From positions 1 to 64,000 of the forward strand of contig JAUWGH010000004.1 in the NCBI GenBank assembly GCA_030606485.1: a stretch of DNA of 64,000 nt, read 5' to 3'. The translations under genes and the position numbers were made by a program. The notes beneath the pieces were generated by a model. That model did not search any database. It was given only the letters and a program-made list of their open reading frames with translations, and was not told the origin of the DNA. This DNA is from Promethearchaeota archaeon (GTDB taxonomy: Archaea > Asgardarchaeota > Lokiarchaeia > Sigyniarchaeales > SOKP01). Each line of letters begins with the position of its first letter. Position 1 is the stretch's first letter. Of the stretch, positions 63,605 to 64,000 are shown piece by piece.

Positions 63605-64000
63605 TTAAAATTCTTCACATTTTTTTCGGTAGTATGCTCTTGGATGATCACAAGCAGGGCACCTCCAATCTTCTGGTAATTCGTCCATCTCTACTTCATA
63701 ACCGCACTCCATACATACCCAAACAATCTTCTTCCCACGTTTGAAGAATGCATCATCACCGACTAGTTTTATAAGCTTACCATAGCGTTCTGAATGATGT
63801 TTTTCAGCACGAGCAATGGATCTCAATCTGGTAGCAATTTCTGGATATCCTTCCTTTTCTGCAATATCTGCAAATCCTGGATACATTTCCTGCCATTCAT
63901 AATCTTCTCCAGTAATTGCAGATTTTAAGTTTTCCTCGGTCGTTCCATAAGTTGTAGGTCCTGCAGCTTGAATTTCCAAATCATCAAAACTTTCTTCTTT
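63605..64000 (-). CDS. rbr: Rubrerythrin, 5' end beyond the window
   Basis: The frame is open to the right window edge, so the N-terminus is cut off. The visible 131 residues include the second half of the diiron four-helix bundle ([10 protein letters not shown]-like [25 protein letters not shown] with the EKxxH ligands) and a C-terminal rubredoxin-type domain ([16 protein letters not shown]). Rubrerythrins reduce hydrogen peroxide. It forms one defence block with dfx and peroxiredoxin. Partial gene; real start lies beyond position 64000. Confidence 0.94.
   Translation of the reverse strand, partial: KEESFDDLEIQAAGPTTYGTTEENLKSAITGEDYEWQEMYPGFADIAEKEGYPEIATRLRSIARAEKHHSERYGKLIKLVGDDAFFKRGKKIVWVCMECGYEVEMDELPEDWRCPACDHPRAYYRKKCEEF

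Overview
The window reads as a very AT-rich archaeal chromosome segment, most likely from an Asgard archaeon of the Loki/Promethearchaeia kind. The evidence is a gelsolin-like protein, a zinc-ribbon small GTPase (decayed) beside a longin-like protein, a PAC2 proteasome-assembly chaperone, a bat-type HTH regulator and archaeal-style Fe-S and oxygen-defence genes. These sit with bacterial-looking genes such as a P-loop shikimate kinase, DnaK/DnaJ and two-component kinases. The taxonomic call is inference from gene content; no marker tree could be made. Many genes show a purine-rich Shine-Dalgarno-like sequence, and several use GTG or apparently rarer starts.

Layout. 1-6 kb is a sparse accessory zone: small membrane proteins, a GIY-YIG homing-type nuclease and a fragment of a second copy, a GC-rich structured non-coding island beside the nuclease (3911-4162), a DUF6125-type protein and a chimeric pseudogene built from a partial copy of it. 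6-10 kb holds three tandem medium-chain dehydrogenases behind an ABC-ATPase stub, a duplicated promoter segment, and an Old-Yellow-Enzyme tail fragment. 10-19 kb carries ilvE, a 7TM histidine kinase and aromatic amino-acid genes (tyrA, aroE, aroK, aroD, with a URO-D/MtaA-like gene in the operon), then adk. 19-25 kb has a multi-PAS/GAF histidine kinase with a receiver protein, PAC2, and the longin/GTPase pair. 25-34 kb has an SDR, the minimal SUF pair SmsC/SmsB, a gelsolin-like protein, IscU plus a complete cysteine desulfurase, a ThiW-like transporter subunit and cysS next to a tRNA-Cys gene. 35-43 kb is a metal-homeostasis zone: 2TM-repeat protein, Acr3/ArsR, a cation exchanger and a large P1B-ATPase with YHS and zinc-ribbon tails. 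43-49 kb is a redox zone: Fe-S flavoprotein, ferredoxin-like protein, NADH:rubredoxin-oxidoreductase-like protein, short rubredoxin and an acyl-CoA dehydrogenase-rubredoxin fusion. 52-58 kb has tusA-dsrE-iscS-iscU and dnaJ/dnaK. 59-64 kb has acetyl-CoA synthetase, a decayed acetyl-CoA hydrolase/GNAT locus, peroxiredoxin, superoxide reductase and rubrerythrin (cut by the window edge).

Functional themes. Sulfur and Fe-S chemistry dominate: there are three separate Fe-S assembly sets. The most unusual is the tusA-dsrE-iscS-iscU operon at 52.3-55.0 kb. Its IscS keeps the catalytic Cys but has Asp at the PLP-lysine position and has lost the PLP-contacting Gln, and its IscU is fused to a degenerate thioredoxin-reductase-type nucleotide-binding domain. 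This suggests a cluster-assembly route fed by persulfide carriers (TusA, DsrE) rather than by PLP-dependent desulfuration. A second theme is anaerobic oxygen defence (rubredoxin reductase, rubredoxins, superoxide reductase, rubrerythrin, peroxiredoxin). A third is gene decay: at least five recognisable remnants retain diagnostic motifs (OYE tail, ABC-ATPase stub, FAD-oxidoreductase tail, acetyl-CoA hydrolase head, zinc-ribbon GTPase). Three genes (rubredoxin, receiver protein, ThiW) have no ATG/GTG/TTG where homology says translation should begin.
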